A DNA stretch of 64,000 bases from the NCBI RefSeq assembly GCF_016545825.1, contig NC_052613.1, positions 11,036,001 to 11,100,000 on the forward strand, given 5' to 3'. The notes under the pieces were generated by a model. It was not told the DNA's origin and searched no databases. It worked only from the letters and a program-made list of their open reading frames with translations. A program made the position numbers and the translations under genes. Below are positions 1 through 10,977 of this stretch, piece after piece (positions within the stretch are counted from its first letter, which is position 1; the number at the start of each line of letters is the position of its first letter). The DNA is from Eucalyptus grandis. Its lineage: Eukaryota; Streptophyta; Magnoliopsida; Myrtales; Myrtaceae.

Positions 1-1
1 T

Positions 2-403
2 GTAGATGATTACTCTCATTTTACCTGGGTATATTTTCTTGTAAATAAATCAGAAACCTTTTCGTACTTTGAAAAGTTTGCTAAAAAGGTTCAAAATGAA
101 AAAGGATGTGCTATTTCTAGTATAAGAACAGATCATGGAAGTGAATTTGAAAATCAAGATTTTATGAGATTCTCAGTGATAAATCTGGTGTTAATCACAT
201 GTTTTCCTCTCCGTATACTCGAGCAAAATGGAGTTGTGGAAAGAAAGAATAGATCTCTTCAAGAAATGGCTAGAACACTTTTAATTGAAAGTAAAATTTC
301 TTCACGATTTTGGGCTGAAGTCATTTCAACTGCTTGCTATATTATAAATAGAGTCTTTCTAAGACCTATTCTTGATAAAACCCCTATGAATTGTTCACGG
401 TAA
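2..403 (+). pseudogene. copia integrase core, fragment
   Basis: The translation starts at a VDDYS motif and runs through a TDHGSEFEN-type segment (second catalytic Asp) to EQNGVVERKN, which contains the conserved third acidic residue of the DDE core. The first catalytic Asp region is close to the left edge. About 20 residues between FENQDF and EQNG are out of frame while both sides share one frame, so two compensating indels are likely. The usual linker motif (KPIVSYFHVFGCK) follows in another frame near 405-450. It would have inserted retrotransposon cDNA. It is not functional here. Confidence 0.8.
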
Positions 404-858
404 GAAGCCTATTGTTTCATACTTTCATGTGTTCGGTTGCAAATGCTTTATTTTGAGAAATGCAAATGATCGAGTTGGTAAGTTTGAAGAAAGATCGAGA
501 TGAAGGCATCTTCCTTGGATATTCTACATCAAGCAAAGCCTACGAGTCTACAATAAAAAAAAGCCGGTCGTGGAAGAATCAATGAATGTCAAATTCCAAG
601 ACTCGGTGCAAGATGAATCCAAACCCGGACTCGGTATGAAGAGACTGAATCCGCTCTAGATCTTCAAATGTCTACATCTCAAGAAGCATCTCAGATTACG
701 AAGTCCATCATCAAGACGCTCATGGAGAATCAAATAAAGAAAGAGATCATCAACCCGGCAACTGGAAGCACAAATCCGGTCATCCCAAAGATCTTATTAT
801 TGGCGAACTTAATGAAGGAATCCGCACCAGATCAAAAAGGCATGAAGAATCTAGTGCT

Positions 859-2398
859 GTGGCTCTCATCTCTGAAATTGAACCAAAAAGCATAGAAGAA
901 GCTTTATTTGATGAAAGCTGGATCGAAGCTATGCAAGAAGAGCTCAGACAGTTCAACATCAATGATGTCTGGGAATTGACATCTAAACCAAAAGGTAAAA
1001 CCATTATTGGAACCAAATGGGTATTCAGGAACAAAATGAACGAAAAAGGAAAAGTCGTACGAAACAAAGCAAGACTCGTGGCCAAAGGATATACGCAAGA
1101 GGAAGGAATAGACTATGACGAGACTTACGCACCCGTTGCAAGGTTAGAAGCTATCCGTCTATTACTTGCGTTTGCTTGTTACAAAAATTTCAGGTTATTC
1201 CAAATGGACGTCAAAAGTGCTTTCCTAAATGGATTTATCCATGAGGAAGTTTATGTGGAACAACCGCCTGGATTTGAAGACCCAAAGAAGCCGGACTCGG
1301 TCTTGGTGAAAAGGCTCGTATGGTCTAAAGCAAGCACCTCGAGCTTGGTACGACGGACTAAGTAAGTTTTTATTACAAAATGGTTTTGTCAAAGGTAAAG
1401 TAGATACTACTTTGTTCATCAAAAAGGAAAACAAAAACTTTTTACTTGTTCAAATATATGTTGATGACATTATTTTTGGATCCTCTAATGAAAGTCTTTG
1501 CAAGAAATTTTCTAAGTCTATGCGGGATGAATTTGAAATGAGTATGATTGGAGAGTTAACATTCTTTCTTGGACTCCAAGTGAAACAAATGAAGGAAGGA
1601 ACTTTCATCCATCAAGAAAAATATGCGAATGATCTTGTCAAAAGGTTTGGATTGGAAAAGTGCAAAAAGATCGACATACCAATGTCATGTTCTCGAAGAT
1701 AGATAAGGATGAAGAAGGGAAGAAAGTAGATCAAAAGCTGTACAGGGAGCATGATCGGTTCACTTCTTTATCTCACTTTCTAGACTCCGATATTTTGTTT
1801 AGTGTCTCGATCTGTGCTAGGTTTCAATCAGATCCTAGAGAATCACATCTCATTGCCGTGAAACGAATTATCAAATACGTTGCTTCATCTTCAAGCATCG
1901 GTCTTTGGTATCCAAAGAAGGGAGACTTTAATCTTCTAGGATACTCGGATGCATCCGGCGGTTGCGAGAATCGATAGAAAGAGCACTTCGGAACTTGTCA
2001 ACCTTTGGAAACAGGGGCATGTGTCTTGGTTTTCAAGGAAGCAAAGCACTGTAGCTCTCTCAACAACGAAGCGAGTATGTAGCTCTTGGAAGCTGCTCGC
2101 AAATTCTATGGATAAAACAACAGCTACAAGACTTTGGCATTGAAGACTCATGCACGAAATCGATGTGACAACACCGCTATCAATCTCACCAAAAATCCAA
2201 TCCTTCACTCAAGAGCAAAGCATATTGAGATTCGTCATCACTTTATTAGAGATCACATTCAAAATGGAGAAATCTCGATTCAATTTGTTGATTCAAAAGT
2301 CAACTAGCGGACATATTCACAAAGCCTTTGGAGAAGAATCGGTTCGATTTTATCCGCTCGAGACTCAACATTCGAAGCTTGAAGAAGTTAAAGTCTAG
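859..2398 (+). pseudogene. copia reverse transcriptase and RNase H, frame-broken
   Basis: The first open block (859-1365) has the start of copia reverse transcriptase: [44 protein letters not shown], and the [10 protein letters not shown] motif with an active-site Asp. The second block (1412-1702) has an intact YVDD catalytic motif near 1457-1470 and the FFLGLQV segment. A third (1660-1977) corresponds to the thumb region and reaches YSDAS at the RNase H start. RNase H continues in two frames to about 2398 with RIDRKSTS and a SKALSTTE-like stretch. At least four frame changes separate the blocks. In an active element this would copy genomic RNA into cDNA in the particle. Confidence 0.85.
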
Positions 2399-2738
2399 AG
2401 ACTCACCAACTCTAAGACTCGATCTCTTAGACTCTAAATCCCGAGACTCAATCATTCATGGCTATAGACCGTAAGTTGTATTTCATCTAAAAGGTACTAA
2501 TTGTCATTTAGTTATATTAACTCGAAAAGGTACGATCTTTTGTTTAATAATTTTGGCGCTTATCGATTTTGAAAAGAAGTAATCGTTCACTTTCCATTGC
2601 ACCGATTGAACTTCCTTTTTCAAAAACTGAGTTATATATATACAGTTTTCTTTCCCCAAATCTTCAAAACCCTAAAAAGCACTCTTCTCTCGATCTGTTT
2701 CTACTCTTTGTTCATCGTCGAGAAAGTGGTCATTTTTC

Positions 2739-4760
2739 TTGGGAAAGCAAGTGAAGGAATCTTCCAATAGACAAAGAAAGATGTCGTCTTCGAGGAAATC
2801 ATCAAGAATCGCGAGCAGGGGACCACAAAGAATGGAGAAGGGACCGACTCATTTCGATCTCACGAGGAAGAAGACTTACCAAGTCAGCGACAAAGTCCGA
2901 TTCGCTCTCCTCCACGTCATTCAGCATCTCCCGCCCCACAAAGTGCAAGTCATAATGGGAAGAAGAGATAATCGAGGATGCCGACCAAGTAAGAGTTCAA
3001 AAGCCCTCCTTTTTGTATAATCTTTATCGTGCATTGAAAAGCACAGTACTCCATTGAACTACATAGATGACTTCCTTAAGGACAAAAATTATGGGAATGA
3101 GTATCTTTTTCTCAAGAAAATGGAGGAATGGGGAATTGCCCTGAAAGGAAAAGCGAGGAAGCTCGTGCGAACATTCCAAGAGATCCTCGTATGCCGGGAC
3201 AAAATCTGATTGACGGAACGATGATGACAAAATGTTCCTTGAATTTAAACCTAGAATGGGTGTGGCGGCAAAGGTGAAAGGAAATCGGATGGATTTGTTT
3301 AAATCCAAGGATCGGAAAAAGTGTATTACGATCTGTTGAAAAGAGGGGTAATCAACCCTAGAAGTGTCAATTTTGACTTCTGGATTCCATCAACTTGAAC
3401 CTAAGAGAGAAGTTGAATTTGCTTCAACTTGAGACTTTCGCTCCGACTCTACGAGACGGGTATGATCATCTGATTTGCTTATTTCTATTCAAATCTTAGC
3501 TTTTGGATGCGAATAGAATTTCATTCGTGTTCGAGACAAAGTCTATGTGGTAGATGTGAATATCTTTGTCAGACATAGTTGGAGTTGAACGGGGACGCTA
3601 TCTCCCAATCAAAGTCTCACCGCTCGAACTACTCGGATCTTGTCAAAGATAGGGATGTAGATAAGAAAATTATCTATTCGAGAATGAATGCCATCAACAT
3701 TGTGCTTCACAAGATTGTGATCAATCAGTATTAGACCAAAGTCTACATCAAAGACTTCGTGTCTCTTTACAAAACAAAGTTGATGTACGCAATCAACTCG
3801 GGACGGAAGTTTTCTCTCCCGCACACTATTCTTTTCCATATGTACAGAGCGGTGTCAAAAGACAAAGGACAATTGCCTTATCTGGGTCTCAGTGACCAAG
3901 ATCTTCGACATCTGAATATTGAACTGCCACATACTTTTTGTGTTCGATCGTGTGATAAGATGGTGGTAGGGTTGAAAATGTTAATGAAGATGCGTACGCA
4001 AGAACTCTCTAAAGCAATGGAGAAATTCAAAGTGAAATCTCCAGTCCGATCTGCTTCAACGGGGAAAGGAAAGAAGGCCATTGGTGCTTCATCGAAAAAG
4101 AGGAAAATAACTCTTATCCTGGAGGATGAGAATGAGGATGAGGATGATGAAGATCCCACTATTCCAGCACTGACAAGAACAAGACGTTCTGTGCAGAGCA
4201 GAGAAGAAGAAGAACAGAGAGAGAAGGAGAAAGAAGTTGAGGAAGAAGGAGAAGAAGAAAAAGAACAGTCTGCTGATAAATCTGGAGAGAAGGGAAATCA
4301 AGGGCATGATTATCACTCCTCCCCTTTCGATGTCCTAGAGACAGGGGGAGTTAGCGAGCAAGAGAGGTCTCCACCTCATCCAAGAAAATCTCCAGAAGAC
4401 CCAGAAGAAGTTCAGGTCTCTCAATTGCCTGAAGAAGATGATACAACGATTCCAAATGCGGACCGTTCGAAGCGCCATCGTCTGCATGCACACCATCCGA
4501 GAAAGCCAATGCCGGTACACGACGGATGATTCTCGAGATCTTCGTAGTATCATGAATATTCTTTTCCTCGAAATGCGTAACCAAATATATATTCGGATTT
4601 GTGACATCCAAGTTTTGAAGCATGCTGGACAAGCATCTTCAGTCTCTCTGGAAGATAAATACAAAGACCTCGTTCTGCAACTTCAAACCAATGCCAAGAG
4701 AGAAGAGGTAGCTCATCTCGAGAAGATGCGAAGAAGCTCGAAGGAGTAGTCCAGTCCATT
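2739..4760 (+). pseudogene. extra ORF region downstream of pol (Sirevirus additional/env-like ORF), degenerate
   Basis: Between pol and the 3' LTR lies a coding-like region with no match to gag or pol. It opens with a Ser/Arg/Lys-rich start (ATG 2781), is broken repeatedly around 3020-3750, then stays open for 256 codons at 3759-4529. That block starts with a globular stretch (about residues 1-75). A Lys-rich basic patch, a long Glu/Asp/Lys run near 4110-4270 and a Pro/Ser/Glu-rich tail follow. A third open block (4438-4749) looks amphipathic and possibly coiled-coil. SIRE-type elements are known to carry an extra ORF here, historically called env-like. I see no convincing membrane segment, so envelope function is not supported. 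Confidence 0.55.
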
Positions 4761-4827
4761 GGGGATTTCCGGATCGTGCGCATTCCCAGCGGACATGACT
4801 CCATTCTCACCCGCTTTTAATGATGAC

Positions 4828-4840
4828 AAAAGGGGGAGAA
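4828..4840 (+). promoter_or_regulatory. upstream polypurine tract of the copia element
   Basis: The sequence AAAAGGGGGAGAA follows TGATGAC. It nearly repeats the polypurine tract that abuts the 3' LTR 330 bp downstream. Multiple polypurine tracts between pol and the LTR are a reported Sirevirus trait. This one could act as an extra primer for plus-strand DNA synthesis. Confidence 0.6.
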
Positions 4841-4844
4841 CCAA

Positions 4845-4916
4845 TTTGAACAAACATTATTTTAAAAGTGTTTATGTTTATTTGAACAAACATTATTTTA
4901 AAAGTGTTTATGTTTA
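4845..4916 (+). repeat. perfect 36-bp tandem duplication
   Basis: Positions 4845-4880 and 4881-4916 are identical 36-mers beginning TTTGAACAAACATT, directly after the upstream polypurine tract. No mismatches are visible, so the duplication is younger than most of the damage in the element. Confidence 0.9.
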
Positions 4917-5157
4917 TTTTTGAGTATGACTTGAGAACTTGAACTTGAGTGTTAGACTGAATTGGTTGTGGATTTTGATGCTTGACCGGTTGCATTTATA
5001 TCAAGTATTGTTACATGGTATTACTCATGAAAGACTAACCAATTTGCTGTGGATGCGAGTCTGGTTGCTTATTAATCCTTATGAGTTAGCCATATTGCTT
5101 GAGAAATGTTTTTGCGGGTCAAAGTTGTTCAAATCTTCAAGAAAGTTTTGTCACCAT

Positions 5158-5170
5158 CAAAAGGGGGAGA
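5158..5170 (+). promoter_or_regulatory. polypurine tract adjacent to the 3' LTR
   Basis: CAAAAGGGGGAGA sits one base before the TG that opens the LTR. This is the expected place for the plus-strand primer and fixes the left LTR boundary. Confidence 0.8.
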
Positions 5171-5171
5171 T

Positions 5172-6087
5172 TGTTGGAGAAATCTTTCCAGAATATTTTG
5201 AAGCCGACAAAACATTTCTATCGATCTAAGTCTGGATATCGAATAGTTAAAGTCTCAAGACTTTATAGTCTCAAGACTTTGTAATCTCAAGACTCAAGAC
5301 TCAAGACTCAAGACTCAAACTTATTCTCTCGATGCCTTTCTAATCCGAGTGTTGAAGGAAATCCAAAGCCAAGGTTTATGGTTGAGGATTTAATCCTATC
5401 CTCGGAATAGATTCTTTGGTTGGATAATCATTTCGGATTCTTTAATTCTTATCTAAGATCGATTGAAGATCCGATGGTTGACGAAATAATCTTGGATTGT
5501 TCTATTCTTGGAAACCGAGATCCCGATTGTATGGGCGAACGAGATTGATGGGCTATCATCGATTCCTTAAATAGCTCGGATGATCTTCTTGATTGATTCC
5601 GTCCAACGGGTAGATTGGAGGAATTCCTTTGGTAAGTGCCAACGGCTATGATGGCATGAAGGAGTATAAAAGGAAGACGTTCCGGTTGTTTTAAGTGGGT
5701 GATCGATAGAAAAATTCCAGTCCGAAGATCCTTGATTGTTAGTTGAGACGAGCGAAATTGTATACGAGAGTGTTTATACTTGGTGACGCCTTGAGTGAGT
5801 GTGGTAGATCATCTACACCTAGAAATCAAGGAAGATCAACACTCGTAACAACTCTTTGATCATAGTGGAATCCAGCCAATGGTGTCGGTGCGAAAGAGTG
5901 GACGTAGGCTTGAATCAAGCCGAACCACTATAAACCGAGTGTTCAATTCTCTCTTTCCCTTACTCAGTCTTGCGATTGAATTTTTAACTGTTGCAAATTC
6001 TCTAATTGTTTAAATATCGTGCAAGCTTCGAGATATATTTTTGTATACCTATTCACCCCCTTCTAGGTACTCGTACTAGCTATTTCA
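5172..6087 (+). repeat. 3' LTR of the copia element
   Basis: The LTR runs from TGTTGGAGAAA to CTAGCTATTTCA, 916 bp, with TG and CA ends. The start is fixed by the polypurine tract. The end is inferred from the CACCCCCTTCTAGGTAC-type terminal segment typical of this group followed by CA. A TATAAAA box at 5665-5671 would place the U3/R border near 5690-5700. Four perfect CAAGACT units (5288-5315) and looser copies upstream form a short U3 repeat. The 5' partner LTR is outside the window, so age cannot be estimated. Confidence 0.75.
5665..5671 (+). promoter_or_regulatory. TATA box in the LTR U3
   Basis: TATAAAA, about 490 bp into the LTR, in the expected place for the element's own promoter. 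Confidence 0.55.
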
Positions 6088-6330
6088 CTTGACGGCCCCC
6101 ACGCTCGGCAGCCGTGGCTCCGACCTCGACCCCCGACCCCGACGATGGCCACTCGGCGGCCGCAACTTCGACCTCGACCCCGACCACGACGATGGCCACT
6201 CGACGGCCGTGGCTCCGGCCCCACCCTAACCCCGACGATGGCCACTCGGCAGCCATGGCTCCGACCCGGACCCCGACCTCGACCCTAACCTCGACAACAG
6301 CCACTTGGCAGCCAAGTTGAAGGCCGTGAT
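6088..6330. repeat. GC-rich degenerate repeat
   Basis: A GACGATGGCCACTCGGC-type unit recurs at about 6141, 6188, 6234 and 6293, separated by CGACCTCGACCCC runs, with a period of roughly 46-59 bp. The repeat opens reading frames on both strands, which I take as composition artefacts. It directly abuts the copia LTR. Confidence 0.6.
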
Positions 6331-6530
6331 CTAGCCAGTGCTCGGGGAGGCCACTGACGAGTGCGCCGCCATTGATGTCTCCCTCTCCATCTCTGATCTC
6401 CCTAACAAGTGCCTAGCCTGCATCTTCCAGTACCTAGGCTTCGGCGACTGAGGCTAGTGCTCCCTCATGTGCCATTGAGGGCATTCGAACAGCGCCGAGC
6501 AATGGCGGCTGAGCGTGTGACGGCGGCCCA
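6331..6530 (+). pseudogene. F-box gene relic, VFB/SKIP2 type
   Basis: The plus strand around 6388-6450 encodes ISDLPNKCLACIFQYLGFGD, which closely matches the F-box start of VIER F-BOX/SKIP2-type leucine-rich F-box proteins (family pattern LPDECLACIFQ.L..GDRKRCSLVCRRW). Stops interrupt the KR of GDRKRCSLVC. CSLMCH and a degenerate GQSRHRLSL-like stretch follow in the same frame. The rest of the gene is absent. Intact relatives are substrate receptors in SCF ubiquitin ligases. It is clearly non-functional, and the assignment rests on about 35 residues. Confidence 0.55.
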
Positions 6531-6961
6531 ACAATGGCGGAGGCTAAGCGACGAAACCCTAATTTCAATCCCCAAATAAAATTAAAAAAAATCCCCAAAT
6601 GAGTTAAACGGCGTTGTTTTTGTGAGGCCATCCATGTAGAACGGTAAAACGACGTCGTTTTCTTAAGGAGGACCGAAAATGACGTCATTTAAAGGTCTTG
6701 TCGATTTTAAAAAAAAATCACGTAATCACTTTGGCCGGAATCTTTCGCCGGTGGCACCAAAGTGATCGTTTTTCCTCCAATTTGGCACTTAAGTGATCCG
6801 ATGGAAACTTTTGGCACCAAAGTGAGCGTCGTACACAACTTATAACACGATAGTGTACTTCTCCCCATTTAAATCATAAATAAATCATATATGGGTCACT
6901 TACTTTTTGAAGAGACTAATCAAATGAGTTTAAAAATTGAAAACTTAACATAAATGGGTTT
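6531..6961. other. intergenic, with short GGCACCAAAGTGA repeats
   Basis: No gene is seen. Related units GGCACCAAAGTGATCG (6753), GGCACTTAAGTGATCC (6784) and GGCACCAAAGTGAGCG (6813) repeat about every 30 bp, with a reverse copy (TCACTTTGG) just upstream. This probably belongs to a short non-autonomous transposon. Confidence 0.4.
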
Positions 6962-7080
6962 TAAATGGATTGGACTTGGAGCTTTCCTCTATATTATACA
7001 TGAGAAACGTTCCTTGTTCAGGTCATCCTAAGATTGTACATCGCCATATCAAGGGAGCTAAATTTCTTCAAGGTAAAAAC
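6962..7080 (+). pseudogene. PERK-type receptor kinase fragment
   Basis: One frame gives WIGLGAFLYIIHE (compare the family's IALGAAKGLAYLHE). After a one-base frame change the next reads GHPKIVHRHIKGAKFLQ, matching the kinase catalytic-loop pattern CHPKIIHRDIKAANILLD of PERK-like kinases. The catalytic Asp of HRD is His here. Only kinase subdomain VI is left. It is a relic with no neighbouring kinase sequence. Confidence 0.55.
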
Positions 7081-7194
7081 GAACTTATTTTGGTATACTT
7101 AAATTGGTTAACTCTAAGAGCAAGTATCGAATTCACACATTTGAAAGTACAATAACTATACCATTTTTTTTCTAACCAATCTTCATGCTTCGAC

Positions 7195-7650
7195 TTGAGA
7201 TATTTGACTTATCGAAGATTTGAGCCTTGTATCTTCGAGAGCTCAAAGCACATAGCGATCGGGATTGTGGCTGCAACTTCACTGCTTCTTGCCGCGTCCG
7301 TTCAAGAGAAAGTGTCGCCAGACACTGACCGCAAATTGTATCTCAACTTGATCTTCACAGCGTCAGTCTTAGGGTTCCTAAGGTATATACAGGAGTGATC
7401 GCACAAATTTTCTCCTTTGATTCATTAATTAGCAAAGAAGCCAATCTCATCTTTTCTTTATTAAGTCTATATGAGCAGACTGGGATTTGTTGTGGACTTC
7501 TTGACGCACCGACAATCGTCGGCATCATGAGTAGGGCAGCGATTATACCATGCCCGCAGCAGTTGAAGGGCCTCTCCGGACTGACTGGCTTCACCACCAA
7601 AACTGACGTGATATCTGTCTTGCATGCCGTGTTGAAGAACCGAGATGAGG
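7195..7650 (+). pseudogene. sulfate transporter (SULTR group 3-like) fragment
   Basis: Two exon pieces are recognisable. The first (to 7382) reads SSKHIAIGIVAATSLLLAAS, then DTDRKLYLNLIFTAS, as in group-3 plant sulfate/proton transporters. About a dozen residues (the FFAGVFQAS segment) are missing before GFLR. A GT donor follows at 7383 and an AG acceptor ends at 7478. The second piece (7479-7649) begins LGFVVDFLTH, shifts frame, and continues with QQLKGLSGL, FTTKTDVISVLHAV and KNRDE before a GTGCGT donor. The intron falls at the LR/LGF junction. The intact protein would be a plasma-membrane or plastid anion transporter. Deletion, frameshift and missing exons make this a pseudogene. Confidence 0.65.
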
Positions 7651-7737
7651 TGCGTGACAACTCAGTTATCAAATTATCTCATTATAGGATGAGATCATAT
7701 GCGTAAACGTTAGTTATGGACCGAACGAAGAAAGGTA

Positions 7738-8208
7738 TGTAAGAGTTTTTCCTAATGTGGACTAAATTAATTGATATTGTAATTTGTTGTTTTTACGGTT
7801 ACCGTAAAACAAGGTTGGTCTAAAGAGAGATAGAAGGTTTCTTAATTAGTCTAATATGGGCTGGCTAGTGTGGGCCGAGTTGAGCACCCCATAATGAGGA
7901 GGACTGGCTGGAAACTCTATAAATAGTGCTCAAGTCTCTCCTCTAACCCTAATTCTCACATGTATCCTCACCTAAGGGGCGTTTACCTAACGCTGCACGT
8001 GAGGGGGCCGCCTCATTGAGCCAGTGATACGGAGGGCAATAGAGGAGAAGAACTTGATGCGTGGATCCCCTTAATATATGTGGGTAATCCTTTTCCTGCT
8101 TCCGCTTTATGTTCGATGGATCCCAAAACAGGTACGTTAATCTTTCTACTCAATTACGTTCTTGTTCTGGTTATGGAGATCTTGGGATTGCGCAATTTGT
8201 GTCCAACA
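7738..8208 (+). mobile_element. solo LTR with 5-bp target duplication
   Basis: A 471-bp segment from TGTAAGAGTTTT to GTGTCCAACA is flanked by the exact 5-bp direct repeat AGGTA (7733-7737 and 8209-8213). It has TGT/ACA ends and a CTATAAATAG promoter element at about 7914-7924. No internal retroelement sequence or second LTR is nearby, so it is best read as a solo LTR left by recombination. Orientation is inferred from the TATA box. It lies just past the sulfate transporter relic. Confidence 0.75.
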
Positions 8209-8279
8209 AGGTATACATGTGCCGAATGACAAAGGGAGACTAGAACGAACCTTATGAGAAAAGTGTCCTTCACAAACCT

Positions 8280-8800
8280 TTTGTATTTGTGCTAATTTAG
8301 TTATAAAGAATTTATTGGTGCAAATTCAATCTTAAATCTTTTGATTTGATACTAATTTAGTTTTAAACAATTTTATTGATATCAATTCAATTATAAAAAA
8401 TTTGACTAGGTGCCAATTTAGTCATAAACATTTTATTAATATCGATTTAGTCCTAACGTTTTTGATTTGATGTCAATTAAATCTTAAATGTTTTGATCTA
8501 GTGTTAATTCAATCCTTCCAATTAATTTTGGTTGAATATTTGCTAACGTGGACGTTGATCAGCTAACATTTAATAATATTTTAATATTTTTGTCAAATTA
8601 TTTATTATTTTATTTTATTTTATTTTATCTTTTTTTTTTCCCTCTTTCCCCTCCTCCTTCCTCCAGCTAGTTGCCGGCAAATGGCGAGGCTCGAGCCCTC
8701 ATCTGTGGCAACAAGGGTGGCCTAGCACTTGGCGGGCGAGGCAACTTAAGGGCCGACCTCGCCAAATTCCGTGACGCCTGACCTCGCCTTGGGCTATAAG
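8280..8800. mobile_element. truncated long-TIR element with GC-rich core (family A)
   Basis: An AT-rich arm carries repeated AATTTAGTC/TAAAC units, then a GCTAACGTGGACG segment, a pyrimidine-rich stretch and a GGCGAGG-rich core. This is the same order as the complete family members at 11388 and 34761. The right arm is missing: the sequence changes near 8800 to the mitochondrial-like block. Confidence 0.5.
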
Positions 8801-10929
8801 ACTTTCTCACCAAGGGAAGGGGATTCGATAAAGTCTTCCATGGCTAACTCTTATTTCCTTGATTTGGTTAAAGTAATTTCAGTCATCGATTACCTGTTAT
8901 TCCCACTTCCTGACGTGAGGAGTGAAAGGCTGGAAAGCAGTTAGGGATACGGATTTAGATGCCTTAGTGGATTCCTATCCTTGATTACGCAGATAACCTC
9001 CTAGTCAACAAACCTTTCCCAAATGCATAACCGTTCATTTCATGAAAAACCTACGCTTGTTAATAGCTAAATCACTCTCTCCTCTCGTAGTGGGCTTGAA
9101 AGGGCCAAACCAGTCAAGCAAAAGCTGAGAAGCGGAAATGAAGTAGAGTAGAGTAGAGGAAGATGAGCAATTTGAGAAAAAGAGACAAGATGCGCTACTC
9201 TGTGAAGGAAGAAGAAACTAGTTCTTCTCTTGATCCAATTATGTTTGATTGATCTTGCCACTTAAAACTGGAGGGTAGGTTTGTCTTTCTTTAGATTCCG
9301 CTGAGCTAAAAGACATACAGATTCTTATTTCATTTTCAATTCCTTTCAGGTCGAAAATGCGGGTTACTGATGGGGCTATGCCCCCTCTTCTTCTACTTTA
9401 CAACTAGAATAAGGAATCTAAGAATTAACCCTACCAATCAAAGGGAGGGGACCAGTTAGCCTGAAGTAGGTCCATCTAATCAGACCCTCCCTGTGGGCCC
9501 CTATCTGTATCAATCAGATGAAGAAATCGGGGGTGATTGTGTTCGCTCGATCCGTACTTGACTTACGAGCTCGTGTAGTACTCCCCCTATCTCTAAAGGG
9601 ACTTCTGCACTCCACTCGCTATCTCTTAAACGAGGGTTAGAAATAGCTTATCTTATAGCAGCTCTACTAGGGAAGCTTCCTTCAAGATTAACCAATAGGG
9701 TAGAGAGATTTATCGTGACATCAAAATAGAATCTTGAGGACGGGATCACCTCCTTTTCAGGGAGAGATAATGCTCGTTGGGTATTTTTATTTGACATTGC
9801 TTTACACCCAAAAAGAGGCGAGCTACATCTGAAAGGGTAGCGACAGGTTGTAGATGTTAATATTTGAGGTTGCGTACTTTAGTTATAATGCCTTTGACAC
9901 GGTTAAGGCTTCTACTTTTCTTTGGTCCCAACATGACCTCCCAAGTGTAAGGACCAATCACCCAGATCTTAACCCTTCCATTGAACTCATAGTAGAGCTT
10001 CAATCAAATATACCCGAGAAATTGGAGTATGATCATGACTTAGTCCGAAGGGCTATAGGGCTTTTGGGCATTATTAAGAAATGTAATTCGAGGGCGATGA
10101 GTGATGTGAAGCAAAAAAGGCTTATGATGTGATTAAGGACCTTCTTACACAAAGAGATTTGTCTTAGTGCGTATGTTAAGCCTAGGCTAATCGTCAATAG
10201 GTGAGTCAGCAAAGTTCTCTAGGAAGTCAGCCCATTGCTTTGACCAAGTAGGAAACCCATTTGGCATGTCGAGCATTCCACTTCCTTTGTTGGTTGAGGT
10301 ACCAAAGAGAAGGAGGCGGAATGGAGAAAGGAAGGGGACAAGGGCGGTCTTGCTTGGTGCAAAGGCTACTGGTTTGAGGGTACGGTACGGTACGGTACTA
10401 AAGGTCCTCGGACTTCCAGGAGGTTTTTCTTTCGGGCAGCTCTCCCCACTATCCTTTAATTTAAAACGAAGTCCTTCGGAACAAGCTTTGGGTATAATCT
10501 AAGCCTTTTGAAGCGCCAGTAGTTGTAGCCGAGGGTAGGGCTTTTGTTCTCATCACTCCAGGTTTCAATCTATATGACCACCTAGCGGTACAAAGTACAC
10601 ATCTTCCGTAGATGCAAGTAGTAACCTAACCTTTAAGACGAGAAAAGCAGCAAGAGGAAGACAAAGAGAGGGAGGGCGAAACTGCTTCTACTGCCTTCCC
10701 TTTCTACTTCCAGACTAGTTTGTCGGTGGGACAGTGAGCCAAGATCCAATTTGTTAATCGCCAAATCCATGCCATGTAACCTGGCAAAGGAGAAAGAGAC
10801 ATGGGCCGGTAGCGCAGAATGGGATACTGTTTGTGCTTTAGGCTCTTCCTACAATCATTGAAGGGGCTAGCCTAACCATGGTATGCCCACCTCTCTCGAA
10901 GAGTCAATCTCCACACAGGAAGGTCTAAA

Positions 10930-10977
<48 letters not shown>

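Larger units (their letters stand above)
1..6087 (+). mobile_element. Ty1/copia retrotransposon, Sirevirus-like, 3' part, decayed
   Basis: From the left edge the plus strand reads integrase, then reverse transcriptase, then RNase H, the Ty1/copia pol order. After that come about 2.7 kb of extra coding-like sequence, two polypurine tracts and an LTR ending in CA. The 5' LTR, gag and protease lie outside the window. All coding parts carry frameshifts and stops, so the copy is dead. Placement with the Sireviruses rests on the extra ORF region between pol and the 3' LTR, the repeated polypurine tracts and an LTR near 0.9 kb, all described for that lineage. A phylogeny of the reverse transcriptase would settle it. 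Confidence 0.85.

Noticed and set aside
3759..4529. The acidic 256-codon ORF as an independent cellular gene
   Set aside because: It sits between pol and the polypurine tract of one retroelement, in the usual place of the Sirevirus extra ORF, and the upstream part is broken.
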